From the NCBI RefSeq assembly GCF_015910445.1, contig NZ_CP048882.1, forward strand, positions 7,065,501 through 7,129,500: a stretch of DNA of 64,000 nt, given 5' to 3'. The DNA comes from Streptomyces bathyalis (GTDB lineage Bacteria; Actinomycetota; Actinomycetes; Streptomycetales; Streptomycetaceae). The notes below the pieces were generated by a model. The model did not search any database, was not told the origin of the DNA, and saw only the letters and a program-made list of their open reading frames with translations. Of this stretch, positions 18,145 to 26,892 are shown in pieces (positions within the stretch are counted from its first letter, which is position 1; each line of letters starts with the position of its first letter). The translations under genes and the position numbers were made by a program.

Positions 18145-18906
18145 ATGTCCACCACCGACCAGCGCGTCGCGATCGTCACCGGTGCGGCGCGGGGCATCGG
18201 CGCGGCCACAGCGGTACGGCTCGCGGCGGAGGGCCGCGCCGTAGCCGTGCTCGACCTCGAGGAGTCGGCCTGCAAGGAGACGGTCGAGAAGATCACAGCC
18301 GAGGGCGGCAAGGCCATCGCCGTGGGCTGCGACGTCTCCGACTCCGCGCAGGTGGACAGCGCAGTCGCGCGGGTCGTCGACGAACTCGGCCCGCCGACCG
18401 TGCTCGTGAACAACGCGGGCGTGCTGCGGGACAACCTGCTGTTCAAGATGAGCGATGCCGACTGGGACACGGTCATGAACGTGCACCTGCGCGGCGCCTT
18501 CCTGATGTCCCGCGCCTGCCAGAAGCACATGGTCGACGCCGGGTTCGGGCGGATCGTGAACCTTTCCTCCTCCTCGGCGCTCGGCAACCGCGGTCAGGTC
18601 AACTACGCCGCGGCCAAGGCCGGCATGCAGGGCTTCACCAAGACCCTCGCCAAGGAGCTGGGCAAGTTCGGCATCACCGCCAACTCCGTCGCCCCGGGCT
18701 TCATCGTCACCGACATGACCGCCGCCACCGCGGAGCGCGTCGGCATGGGCTTCGAGGACTTCCAGGCCGCCGCCGCCTCGCAGATCCCCGTGCAGCGCGT
18801 CGGCCGTCCCGAGGACATTGCCAACGCCATCGCATTCTTCAGTGGTGAGCAGGCAGGCTTCGTCTCCGGTCAGGTGCTGTACGTGGCCGGCGGCCCGCTC
18901 AACTGA
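18145..18906 (+). CDS. fabG: 3-oxoacyl-ACP reductase-like SDR
   Basis: A 253-residue short-chain dehydrogenase. The NADP site TGAARGIG (about residues 12-19), the NNAG motif and the catalytic Ser-Tyr-Lys (NLSSSSALGNRGQVNYAAAKAGM) are all present. The VAPGFIVTDMT and FVSGQVLYVAGG segments fit FabG-type reductases, which reduce 3-oxoacyl thioesters in fatty acid or polyketide metabolism. It is not in a fab cluster, so it is probably an accessory FabG. It follows a strong promoter, and a second SDR gene starts 18 bases downstream, so the two form an operon ending in a perfect hairpin. Confidence 0.85.
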   Translation: MSTTDQRVAIVTGAARGIGAATAVRLAAEGRAVAVLDLEESACKETVEKITAEGGKAIAVGCDVSDSAQVDSAVARVVDELGPPTVLVNNAGVLRDNLLFKMSDADWDTVMNVHLRGAFLMSRACQKHMVDAGFGRIVNLSSSSALGNRGQVNYAAAKAGMQGFTKTLAKELGKFGITANSVAPGFIVTDMTAATAERVGMGFEDFQAAAASQIPVQRVGRPEDIANAIAFFSGEQAGFVSGQVLYVAGGPLN

Positions 18907-18923
18907 CCGGAGGGTCGAAGAAC

Positions 18924-19691
18924 ATGGCACAGGACGCAGCACAGCAGGACAGCGGTGAGGTCGCGATCGTCACCGGCGGCAGCCGGGGCATCGGGTACGG
19001 CGTCGCCGAGGCGCTGGTGGCCCGGGGGCACCGCGTGTGCATCACGGGCCGCAACGAGGACGCCCTCAAGGAGGCCGTCGCATCGCTCGGCCCGCATCGC
19101 GCGATGTACGCCGCCGGCAAGGCGCACGACGACGAGCACCGCCGGACCGCCGTCGAACAGGTCATGGAGGCCTACGGACGGATCGATCACCTCGTGAACA
19201 ACGCGGGCACAAATCCGGTCTTCGGGCCGATCGCGGAGCTGGACCTGGGCGTGGCCCGCAAGGTCTTCGAGACCAACGTGATCTCCGCGCTCGGCTTCGC
19301 CCAGTCCACCTTCGCGGCGTGGCAGCGGGACAACGGCGGGACGATCGTCAACATCGCCTCCATTGCCGGAATGTCCGCTTCGCCCTTCATCGGGGCCTAC
19401 GGCATCAGCAAGGCCGCGATGATCAATCTCACACAGCAGCTGGCTCACGAATTCGCGCCGACTGTGCGGGTCAACGCGGTCGCTCCGGCGGTCGTGAAGA
19501 CGAAGTTCGCCGCGGCCCTCTACGAGGGGCGTGAGCAGGAAGCCGCCGCGCGATACCCGATGAACCGGCTGGGAGTGCCCGAGGACATCGGCGGGGCCGC
19601 GGCTTTCCTCACTTCCCCCGAATCGGCGTGGATCACCGGCCAGACTCTGGTCGTCGACGGCGGGCTCGCGCTCAACGCCGGAGTCGAGTAG
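18924..19691 (+). CDS. SDR family oxidoreductase
   Basis: A 255-residue classical SDR. It has TGGSRGIG for the dinucleotide, NNAG, and the catalytic Ser/Tyr/Lys in NIASIAGMSASPFIGAYGISKAAM. The C-terminus WITGQTLVVDGGLALNAG matches the FabG-like branch. The substrate is unknown; pairing with the preceding FabG-like enzyme in a two-gene operon (18-base gap, GGAGGG upstream of the ATG) suggests sequential or heteromeric action. HetSDR pairs in fatty-acid chemistry are a precedent. The operon ends at the hairpin 40 bases on. Confidence 0.85.
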   Translation: MAQDAAQQDSGEVAIVTGGSRGIGYGVAEALVARGHRVCITGRNEDALKEAVASLGPHRAMYAAGKAHDDEHRRTAVEQVMEAYGRIDHLVNNAGTNPVFGPIAELDLGVARKVFETNVISALGFAQSTFAAWQRDNGGTIVNIASIAGMSASPFIGAYGISKAAMINLTQQLAHEFAPTVRVNAVAPAVVKTKFAAALYEGREQEAAARYPMNRLGVPEDIGGAAAFLTSPESAWITGQTLVVDGGLALNAGVE

Positions 19692-19732
19692 CGATTTCCC
19701 GCCCTGTGCGCACCTCCCCCCTGGGGGAATTC

Positions 19733-19762
19733 GGGTGCCGGTCCGTCGCCGGACCGGCACCC
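19733..19762 (+). terminator. Perfect 13-bp stem terminator of SDR operon
   Basis: GGGTGCCGGTCCG pairs perfectly with CGGACCGGCACCC across a TCGC loop, about 40 bases after the second SDR stop. The remaining space to 20007 is the upstream region of the binding-protein gene, with a TAGGGT -10-like hexamer at 19843 and no other gene. Confidence 0.85.
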
Positions 19763-20007
19763 GCAGTCATCGGAATGGCGCGCGTCTCGTTGGTAATTGA
19801 CGAATGGTTGACCACTGCATGTTCGAGGGTCGGATGCTGAGGTAGGGTCTCTCTCGCCCATCGGCCAGCGGCTCCGCGTAGGGCGCCCCCGTACCTCCGT
19901 ACGAAGGCGTGGAGAAAACGCTAGCGACGCTTCGACCGGCCGGCGGCGTTTTCCCTTTTGCAACTGCATCGGCAGTAGTGCCCCCCTCGCCGACTAGGAG
20001 CGCGCAG

Positions 20008-21600
20008 GTGTTCGACCGGAACGGACCTCTGAGGATCGCAGCGACCGTTGTCATATCAACGGCCATGGTCGCTGGGTGCAGTTCGATCTCGGGTGACGGC
20101 GGCAACGAGAAGCGCCGCGAGATCGTCACGGGGACCACCAGCGCGCCCAGCACTCTCGACCCGGCGGCGGCCTGGGACGGGTCGTGGGAGCTTTACAAGA
20201 ACGTCTTCCAGACCCTGCTGTCCTTCCCCAGCAGCAGCTCCTCGCCGGAGCCCGATGCCGCCAAGCGCTGCGGCTTCACCGACTCCGCGAGCCGCGTCTA
20301 CCGCTGCACCCTCAAGGAGGGGCTGAAGTTCTCCAACGGGAATCCGCTCGACGCGCGCGCGGTGAAGCATTCGGTCGACCGCGTCCTGGCGATCAAGGCG
20401 AAGTCCGGACCGCTCGGCCTGATGGGCAGCCTGGAGCGGACCGAGGCGCCCGACAAGCGCACCGTCGTCTTCCACCTGAAGAAGTCCGACGCCACATTCC
20501 CCTTCATCCTCGCCACCCCCGCGACGGCGATCGTCGACCCTGAGACCTACCCGGCGAAGAAGCTGCGCAAGGGCAGCAAGCTCGTGGGATCGGGCCCGTA
20601 CTCGCTGAAGTCCTACAGCAAGGGCAAGAGGGCCGAGCTGACGAAGTACAACGGCTACCGCGGTCCCGCGAAGGCCAAGAACGACGTCGTCACCATCGAG
20701 TACTTCCAGGACTCCAAGAAGATGGTGACCGCGCTCAAGGACAAGAAGATCGATGTCGCATTCCGAGGGCTGACTCCGGATCAGGTCAGCGGTTTCCAGA
20801 AGTCGCAGGCGAACGGGAACCAGGAGGTGGAGCTGACCGAGCTCCTGGGTACCGAGATCAGCTATCTCGTCTTCAATCCGAAGGACCGGATGGCCGGAAA
20901 CGCCGCCGTGCGCAAGGCCGTCGCCGAGCTGATCGACCGCAAGGCGCTCGTGCGCAACGTCTACAACCGCACGACCGACCCGCTGTACTCCATGGTCCCC
21001 GGCGGCATCACGGGCCACACCGCCGCCTACTACGACCGCTACGGCGACCCCTCCCGGGACAAGGCGAAGCAGACGCTGACCGAAGCCGGCATCAACAAGA
21101 AGGTGCCGCTCAAGCTCTGGTACACCACGGACCGCTACGGCTCCACGACTGGAGAAACGTTCGCCGAGCTCAAGCGCCAGCTCAACAAGTCCGGTCTGTT
21201 CGACGTCTCCGTCCAGGGCCGTCCCTGGTCCGAGTTCGTCGAGGGCTACAGCAAGGGAAAGTACCCGGTCTTCGGCCGTGGCTGGTTCCCAGACTTCCCG
21301 GACGCCGACAACTACGTCGCGCCGTTCGTGGGCAAGAACAACGCGCTCGCCACGCCGTACGACAACCGCGAGATCACAGACAAGCTGCTGCCCAAGTCGC
21401 GCAAGGAGAGCAACCGCGCCACCGCCAGCCGCGACTTCACCCAGGCACAGAAGATCATCGCGAAGGACGCGAGGCTGCTGCCGCTGTGGCAGGGCCGGGT
21501 GTACGTGGCCTCGCTCAAGGACGTGGCCGGGGTCGAATGGGTCCTCGACCCGTCCACGCTGCCGCGCCTGTGGGAGCTGCACAAGAAGTCCAGCTGGTAG
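20008..21600 (+). CDS. Oligopeptide-type ABC transporter substrate-binding lipoprotein
   Basis: A 530-residue family-5 extracellular solute-binding protein (DppA/OppA type). The signal RIAATVVISTAMVAGC ends in a lipobox Cys; the mature protein has the family opening TTSAPSTLDPAAAWDGSWELYKNVFQ-like segment and LVGSGPYSLKSY. It binds peptides or nickel/other ligands outside the membrane for import. No permease or ATPase gene is adjacent, so it must pair with a distant transporter. The GTG at 20008 follows AGGAG by seven bases; the longer frame to 19909 lacks a start and disrupts the signal peptide. A stable hairpin terminates it. Confidence 0.88.
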   Translation: MFDRNGPLRIAATVVISTAMVAGCSSISGDGGNEKRREIVTGTTSAPSTLDPAAAWDGSWELYKNVFQTLLSFPSSSSSPEPDAAKRCGFTDSASRVYRCTLKEGLKFSNGNPLDARAVKHSVDRVLAIKAKSGPLGLMGSLERTEAPDKRTVVFHLKKSDATFPFILATPATAIVDPETYPAKKLRKGSKLVGSGPYSLKSYSKGKRAELTKYNGYRGPAKAKNDVVTIEYFQDSKKMVTALKDKKIDVAFRGLTPDQVSGFQKSQANGNQEVELTELLGTEISYLVFNPKDRMAGNAAVRKAVAELIDRKALVRNVYNRTTDPLYSMVPGGITGHTAAYYDRYGDPSRDKAKQTLTEAGINKKVPLKLWYTTDRYGSTTGETFAELKRQLNKSGLFDVSVQGRPWSEFVEGYSKGKYPVFGRGWFPDFPDADNYVAPFVGKNNALATPYDNREITDKLLPKSRKESNRATASRDFTQAQKIIAKDARLLPLWQGRVYVASLKDVAGVEWVLDPSTLPRLWELHKKSSW

Positions 21601-21609
21601 ACCGGCACC

Positions 21610-21654
21610 GGCCGGGAGCAGCGCCAGCCGTCTCGGCGGCGCGCTCTCCCGGCC
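21610..21654 (+). terminator. Nested hairpin after binding-protein gene
   Basis: GGCCGGGAG (21610-21618) pairs perfectly with CTCCCGGCC (21646-21654), enclosing a second stem GCGCC/GGCGC. It begins ten bases after the stop codon at 21600. Confidence 0.8.
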
Positions 21655-21805
21655 TTCGTCGTTTCTGCGCCCTGCCCGCGACCGGGGCCCGGGTGCGGAG
21701 CTGCTGCCGTACGTTGGTGGCGGGTCCCGGCGGGAGTGTCAGTGGCAGCCAGTAGGTTCGTGGCGGCAAACGACGGAGCGCGAAGCCGCCGCGGAGGTAC
21801 GAGAG

Positions 21806-22501
21806 TTGAACGACATGCTGGGCACCCTGCCGGACTCGTGGCAGCAGGCCCTCGGCGATGAGACCGGCAAGCCCTACTTCAAGGAGCTGGCCGAGTTCGT
21901 CGAGCAGGAGCGCGAGCGCGGTCCTGTCTACCCGCCGCGCGAGGAGGTCTTCGCCGCGCTGCACGCGACCCCCTACGACCGGGTGAAGGTGCTGATCCTG
22001 GGTCAGGATCCGTACCACGGTGAGGGCCAGGGGCACGGCCTGTGCTTCTCCGTGCGTCCCGGTGTCCGTACGCCCCCCTCACTGCGCAACATCTACAAGG
22101 AGATGCGCGACGACCTGGGCCACCCCGTTCCGGACAGCGGATATCTCATGCCCTGGGCCGAGCAGGGCGTGCTGCTCCTCAACGCGGTGCTGACCGTCAG
22201 GGCGGGGGAGGCCAACTCCCACAAGGGGAAGGGCTGGGAGACCTTCACGGACGCCGTCATCCGGGCCGTGGCGGCCCGGGAGACCCCCGCGGTGTTCGTG
22301 CTGTGGGGAAACCACGCCAAGAAGAAGCTTCCCCTCATCGACACCGAACGGCACACGGTGGTGCAGGGGGCGCACCCCTCACCGCTCTCGGCGCGTAAGT
22401 TCTTCGGCTCCCGCCCCTTCAGTCTGATCGACGAAGCGGTCGCCGCCGCGGGCCACCCACCCGTCGACTGGCGCATCCCGGAGTCCGGCGCACGCGCCTG
22501 A
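21806..22501 (+). CDS. ung: Uracil-DNA glycosylase (family 1)
   Basis: A 231-residue enzyme that excises uracil from DNA to start base-excision repair. Family-1 motifs are complete: GQDPYHG with the catalytic Asp, LLNAVLTV, and the leucine-loop HPSPLSA with the catalytic His. The TTG at 21806 is preferred because GGAGG ends eight bases before it; ATG 21815 is the alternative, with 17-base spacing. Actinomycetes often have more than one ung copy. It stands between a terminated binding-protein gene and a small TPR-like gene 83 bases downstream. Confidence 0.96.
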   Translation: MNDMLGTLPDSWQQALGDETGKPYFKELAEFVEQERERGPVYPPREEVFAALHATPYDRVKVLILGQDPYHGEGQGHGLCFSVRPGVRTPPSLRNIYKEMRDDLGHPVPDSGYLMPWAEQGVLLLNAVLTVRAGEANSHKGKGWETFTDAVIRAVAARETPAVFVLWGNHAKKKLPLIDTERHTVVQGAHPSPLSARKFFGSRPFSLIDEAVAAAGHPPVDWRIPESGARA

Positions 22502-22584
22502 GCGGGATTGTCAGTGCCTGCGGCTAGCGTCGTCGTTGCAGGTGGCAGCAGCACCCGGTGGGCGTGTGGAGGAGGAGTGCCGTG

Positions 22585-23058
22585 ATGGAGCCGCAGCAGG
22601 AGACGTCCCCGGACGGGGTCCTGGTCCGGATCGGGCAGGCGATCATGCTCCACCGCGCCGGCGACCGGGAGGAGGCGCGCAACCGCCTCGCGCTGCTGTG
22701 GTCGGAGACGACAGGCGAGGGCGACCTCTTCCATCGCTGCACCATCGCGCACTACATGGCGGACACCCAGGACGACCCCGGTGCCGAACTGGAGTGGGAC
22801 CGCCGCGCGCTGGCTGCTGCGGACGCGCTCACCGACGATGAGGTCGAGTGGGGAGAGCACTCGCTGGCCGTGCGCTCCCTCTACCCGTCGCTGTATCTCA
22901 ACCTCGCCGCGGACCACGCAAAGCTGGGGGACAGCGGTGCCGCACGCCGTGAACTGCGGCGTGCGCAGGGCGCGCTGGGCTCCCTGGCCGACGACGAGTA
23001 CGGCGCGGGCATCAGGGCCGCGGTAGGAAGGCTGGAGACCCGGCTGGGGCCGGTCTGA
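22585..23058 (+). CDS. TPR-like hypothetical protein
   Basis: A 157-residue all-helical protein. Segments such as GQAIMLHRAGDREEARNRLALLW and LNLAADHAKLGDSGAARRELRRAQGAL show the helix-turn-helix spacing and small-residue pattern of tetratricopeptide-like repeats, about two to three degenerate units. There is no membrane segment or catalytic motif, so it probably mediates protein contact. ATG 22585 has a strong GGAGGAGGAG seven bases upstream; in-frame GTGs at 22558 and 22582 are less well placed. It converges with the TetR gene about 95 bases away. Confidence 0.65.
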   Translation: MEPQQETSPDGVLVRIGQAIMLHRAGDREEARNRLALLWSETTGEGDLFHRCTIAHYMADTQDDPGAELEWDRRALAAADALTDDEVEWGEHSLAVRSLYPSLYLNLAADHAKLGDSGAARRELRRAQGALGSLADDEYGAGIRAAVGRLETRLGPV

Positions 23059-23152
23059 CCGTCGTTCGCGTTTCGCACCGGAGAGCATCGGGGCCCTGAT
23101 GTTCCCGGCCCCGTCCCGTCGGCCGCCACGGCGTCGGGGCTCACGCCGGGGC

Positions 23153-23770
23153 TCAGCCCTCTTGTCGTGCAGGGAGGTCGCCGAGCATTCCCTGGAGCAA
23201 CTCCCGGAGCCCGGTGCGCAGTTGATCCAGGGTCGGGACCTCCTCGGCGTAGGAACCGGCGGTGCACGAGAAGAGCATGCCGTCGCACCAAGCGACCAGG
23301 GACAGCGTGTGCCGCGCCGGTTCGGCCGACCCGGCGCGACTCAGCATCGCCATGAGCGGCTCACGGAAGGCGCTCGTGCCGGTGCGCACATACATCTCCC
23401 GCAGCTCCGGCCGCCGTGTGATCTCCAGCGCCAGTTCGTACCGTGCGATGAGCAGCGAGGGGTCGCGCGTGAGGTAGCGGTGCATGGCCAGCGCCAGCCC
23501 GTCCGCGAGTTCGTCGGCGTTCTCCCCGCGCGGCATCTCCTCGAGCGAGATCACCTGAGACTCGCGAACGGCCAGGCGCCGCACGGCCGCCTCGATCAGT
23601 GCCGCCCGCGTACGGGCGTGATTGGAGGTCGAACCCTGCGGAAGGCCGGCCGCCTCGTCCACTGCCCGGTGGGTCAGCGCACGCAACCCGCCCCCCGCCA
23701 GAAGAGAGATGGCGGCGTCGGCGATCACCTCGGAGCGGGGGGTCGGGGGAGAGGAACGGGGCGCGGTCAT
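23153..23770 (-). CDS. TetR/AcrR family repressor
   Basis: A 205-residue TetR protein. The N-terminal helix-turn-helix (ALTHRAVDEAAGLPQGSTSNHARTRAALIEAAV) is well conserved; the C-terminal ligand-binding helices (LARYELALEITRRPELR, SLVAWCDGMLFSCTAGS) are variable as expected. It is divergent from an FAD monooxygenase, with a double-dyad operator between them, a classic repressor/target arrangement. The ligand is presumably a substrate of the monooxygenase. ATG 23770 is the natural start. Confidence 0.9.
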   Translation of the reverse strand: MTAPRSSPPTPRSEVIADAAISLLAGGGLRALTHRAVDEAAGLPQGSTSNHARTRAALIEAAVRRLAVRESQVISLEEMPRGENADELADGLALAMHRYLTRDPSLLIARYELALEITRRPELREMYVRTGTSAFREPLMAMLSRAGSAEPARHTLSLVAWCDGMLFSCTAGSYAEEVPTLDQLRTGLRELLQGMLGDLPARQEG

Positions 23771-23810
23771 GGCAGCAAATGTACGACGGGGCCGCCGCGG
23801 TGATCCCGGA

Positions 23811-23840
23811 ACTACACCCGTAGTACACTACGGGTGTAGT
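23811..23840. promoter_or_regulatory. Double-dyad operator between TetR and monooxygenase genes
   Basis: ACTACACCCGTAGT, then AC, then ACTACGGGTGTAGT: two perfect 14-base arms. Each arm is itself a dyad (ACTAC-N4-GTAGT), so the site offers overlapping half-sites for two TetR dimers. It lies 40 bases from each start codon. Binding by the adjacent TetR protein is a strong inference. Confidence 0.8.
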
Positions 23841-23880
23841 GACCGAGTGACGGTCATCCGACGGAGAAGGAGACCGCAGC

Positions 23881-25131
23881 ATGTCCGAGTCCCGCTCCCA
23901 GCCCAGCGCACTCGTCATCGGAGCCGGCATCGGCGGGCTCACGGCTGCCGTCGCACTGCATCAGCAGGGGGGGCGGGTCACCGTCCTCGAACGGGCACCA
24001 GCCATCGAAGCCGTGGGCGCGGGCCTGGGGCTGACGCCCAACTCGCTTCGGGCGCTGGACATGATCGGTCTCGGAGACACCGTCAGGTCCATGCGCGCGT
24101 GGACCGCCGAGGGAGGGCTGCGCACACCGTCCGGGCGGTGGCTGTCCCATACGAGCCAGGACGCCGCGGCCGCCCGCTTCAAAGGCCCGTTCGTGGCGCT
24201 GCACAGGGCCACGTTGATATCGCTGCTCCACTCCCGGCTGCCCGCGGGAGCGGTACGCACGGACGCTGCGGCGGAGGTCGCGGACCCCGGCCACGCCGAC
24301 CGGCGAGCCCGGGTGCGCAGCGGTGCCCAGGAGTGGGAGGCGGACCTCGTCGTCGCGGCCGACGGCGTCCACTCCCCGGCGCGTTCCGTCCTCTTCCCCG
24401 GATCGCCCGGTCCCCGGTACGCGGGTTTCACGGCCTGGCGGCTCGTCGTCCCGGCACCCGAAGTGGCGTACGCGCCGCACGAGACGTGGGGCCGCGGCGT
24501 CCTGTGGGGCACGCAGCCGCTGCACGACGGACGCGTCTACGCCTACGCCGCGGCGGCGGTACCGGCCGGGCAGCGCGCGCCGGACGGCGAACTCGCGGAG
24601 CTGCGGCGCCGGTTCGGCGCATGGCACGATCCGGTGCCCGCGATTCTCGACGCCGCCGGACCGGGCGATGTGCTGCGCAACGACGTCCACCAGGCGGCGG
24701 CGCCGCTACCCGCCTACCACCGCGGGCGTGTGGCCCTCCTCGGCGACGCCGCCCACGCCATGCCTCCGACGCTCGGTCAGGGCGGCAACCAGGCCGTCGA
24801 GGACGCCGTCGTACTCGCTCATCACGTCGCGCAGAGAGCGGACGTTCCCGACGCGGTGGCTGCCTACACCCGTGACCGGCTGCCCCGTACCAGCGAGGTG
24901 GTCCGGCGCGCTATCAGGGTCGGCCGGCTCGTCACCCTGACGTCCGCTCCCGCCTGTGCCCTGCGCGATGCCGCGGTGGCTGCGGTCAACCGGCTGGGCC
25001 CGCACCTGGCGCTGCGCGCGCTCGACGGGATCGCCGACTGGAGCCCGCCGGGACACCAGGACACCTCCGGCTCACGGGACAGCTCGAGTGACGGCCGCGA
25101 GGACGGCGCGTCAGCGGCGCGCGGAGGGTGA
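23881..25131 (+). CDS. FAD-dependent monooxygenase
   Basis: A 416-residue group-A flavoprotein hydroxylase (PHBH-like). It has the Rossmann GAGIGGLTAAVALHQ (about residues 18-32), the DG-type motif VVAADGVHSPARSV, and the FAD-ribityl motif GDAAHAMPPTLGQGGNQAVEDA. Such enzymes use NAD(P)H to hydroxylate aromatic or related substrates, often antibiotics or aromatics. The divergent TetR repressor and its operator imply substrate-inducible expression. ATG 23881 follows GGAGAAGGAGA. Its 3' end overlaps the convergent lnt gene by 21 bases. Confidence 0.9.
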   Translation: MSESRSQPSALVIGAGIGGLTAAVALHQQGGRVTVLERAPAIEAVGAGLGLTPNSLRALDMIGLGDTVRSMRAWTAEGGLRTPSGRWLSHTSQDAAAARFKGPFVALHRATLISLLHSRLPAGAVRTDAAAEVADPGHADRRARVRSGAQEWEADLVVAADGVHSPARSVLFPGSPGPRYAGFTAWRLVVPAPEVAYAPHETWGRGVLWGTQPLHDGRVYAYAAAAVPAGQRAPDGELAELRRRFGAWHDPVPAILDAAGPGDVLRNDVHQAAAPLPAYHRGRVALLGDAAHAMPPTLGQGGNQAVEDAVVLAHHVAQRADVPDAVAAYTRDRLPRTSEVVRRAIRVGRLVTLTSAPACALRDAAVAAVNRLGPHLALRALDGIADWSPPGHQDTSGSRDSSSDGREDGASAARGG

Positions 25132-26715
25132 GGAGTCGGAGCGCCCCGGTTCATCCGTGTCCCGCCGCCTGCGGCCGCGCAGTGCGCGGGCCGCCGTCAC
25201 CGCCCCGTAGACCGCCAGCGCGGCGAGCGCCGCGTGGACGATCCAGTCGCCGGTGCGGAGGTAGAGCGTGGTGCCGGTGGCCAGCGGCACCGAGTAGATC
25301 TCGCTGGTGCTGCGGTCGGTGCCGAGCCAGGGGCCGAGTCGTTCACCGCGCGGCCCGTACACGGCGCTGATGCCGGTGAGGGTGGCGTGCACTATCGGCC
25401 GCCCGGTCTCGGCCGCGCGCAGCGCGCCCAGCGAGGCGTGCTGCGCCGGTGCCCAACTGTCCTGGAACGTCGAGGTGGAGGACTGGGTGATGATCAACCC
25501 TGCTCCGTCGAGGGCCAGTTGACGGCTCATGTCGGGGAAGGCGCTCTCGAAGCACACCAGCGGCCCGAACTTCACGCCCGCCGCCTGCATCATCACGGGG
25601 CCGTCGCCGCGCAGCCGGTCCTCGCCCGCCGCCCTGCCCACCGACGTGGCCCAGCCGAGCAGGGACCGGGCGGGGACGTACTCGCCGAAGGGCACCAGGC
25701 GGGTCTTGTCGTAGCGCTTGCCGATCGGACCGTCCGGGCTGATGAGCACCGAACTCTTGTAGATGCCGGGCCGGTCGGAGCGGCGCGCGTCCACATTGAC
25801 CAGGATGCGTGCGCCGACCTGCGCGGAGAGATCCGCCAGTTGCTCGCGCAGCCGGGGATGGGCGCCCAGGTCGAAGCTGACGCTGCTCTCGCCCCACACG
25901 ATCAGATCCATCTTCCGGCCCTCGAGCCGGCGGGTCAGCTCCTCGCTGCGCTCCAGCCGGGCGCGTTGGCCCTTGACCACTCCGGGCTGGATGACGGCGA
26001 CGCGCATCTTCCCGCCCGTGTGCGGCTTCGGCGCCCAGGCCCACGCCGCGGCGAGAGCACCACCGCACACGGCGAGGGCCGCGGCAGCGGCGGTCACCGA
26101 TGTCAGGGACATTGCCGGACGGCCGGCACCACGTGCGAGGAGGAGCGCCGCCGCAGCCGCCAGGGCCGTGTTCGCAGCCACCAGCACGAAGCTGACCAGC
26201 CACACACCGCCCACGGACGCCAGCCGCAGCGCGGGCCCGATCTGCCACTGGCTCGCGCCGAGCAGCCCCCACGGTCCCCCCAAGTACTCCCAGGAACGGA
26301 CCAGTTCGGCGAAGAGCCAGCCCGATGGCACCAGTACGACGGCCGCCGCCACGCTGCCCGGCCCCGGACTCCCGCCCAGCAGCCGTCTCACCAGCCATCC
26401 CCACGGCGCCCACAACAGCCCCAGCAGCGCCGCCAGTACGAAGAGGAAGACATGCAGGCTCGGCAGCAGCCAGTGGTGCACGGCGAGCATGAAACCCGTA
26501 CCTCCGGCCCAGCCCGCCACCAGCGCCTGCCCGTCGGTGGCGGCCCCACGTACGAGCAGCAGCCACGGCACCAGCGCCACCCACGCGAGCCACCACAGAG
26601 ACGGTTCCGGAAAGGCGAACGCAGGCAGCGCACCCGCGAGCGCCGCCGACACCGGACGTACCCAGCGGGAGGCGCGCCTCCCGGCAAGCCGGTCGTCCTC
26701 ATGTCCTGCGGCCAT
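25111..26715 (-). CDS. lnt: Apolipoprotein N-acyltransferase
   Basis: A 534-residue membrane enzyme that adds the third acyl chain to the N-terminal Cys of lipoproteins. An N-terminal bundle of membrane helices is followed by a nitrilase-fold domain with the Glu-Lys-Cys triad: Glu276 in VWGESSV, Lys337 in YDKTRLVPFGEY and Cys388 in VCFESAFP, close to the E. coli numbering. A final helix ends in a basic Arg-rich tail. ATG 26715 is chosen; the frame is open to 26790. It probably acts on lipoproteins such as the DUF4232 and binding proteins here. It is divergent from the GH92 gene. Confidence 0.93.
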   Translation of the reverse strand: MAAGHEDDRLAGRRASRWVRPVSAALAGALPAFAFPEPSLWWLAWVALVPWLLLVRGAATDGQALVAGWAGGTGFMLAVHHWLLPSLHVFLFVLAALLGLLWAPWGWLVRRLLGGSPGPGSVAAAVVLVPSGWLFAELVRSWEYLGGPWGLLGASQWQIGPALRLASVGGVWLVSFVLVAANTALAAAAALLLARGAGRPAMSLTSVTAAAAALAVCGGALAAAWAWAPKPHTGGKMRVAVIQPGVVKGQRARLERSEELTRRLEGRKMDLIVWGESSVSFDLGAHPRLREQLADLSAQVGARILVNVDARRSDRPGIYKSSVLISPDGPIGKRYDKTRLVPFGEYVPARSLLGWATSVGRAAGEDRLRGDGPVMMQAAGVKFGPLVCFESAFPDMSRQLALDGAGLIITQSSTSTFQDSWAPAQHASLGALRAAETGRPIVHATLTGISAVYGPRGERLGPWLGTDRSTSEIYSVPLATGTTLYLRTGDWIVHAALAALAVYGAVTAARALRGRRRRDTDEPGRSDSSPSARR

Positions 26716-26762
26716 GTGTCGCCTCCACCGTCCGGTCACCGGATCACCGACTGTGCGGAGGG

Positions 26763-26779
26763 CTTCCCCGGCGGGGAAG
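26763..26779. repeat. CTTCCCCG-g-CGGGGAAG inverted repeat
   Basis: A perfect eight-base dyad with one central base, in the space between divergent lnt and GH92 genes. It is 48 bases upstream of the lnt start and 114 upstream of the GH92 start. It may be an operator or a leader hairpin; no regulator gene is adjacent. Confidence 0.4.
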
Positions 26780-26892
26780 GGCGCATGCACCGGAGGGGAC
26801 CGTACGGATTGTTGTGACCTGGGGCATAGACAGCCGCCGACGCGGTGGCAACGCTGGGCCGTTCGACAACGATGTCCCGGTCGGAGGCCCAG

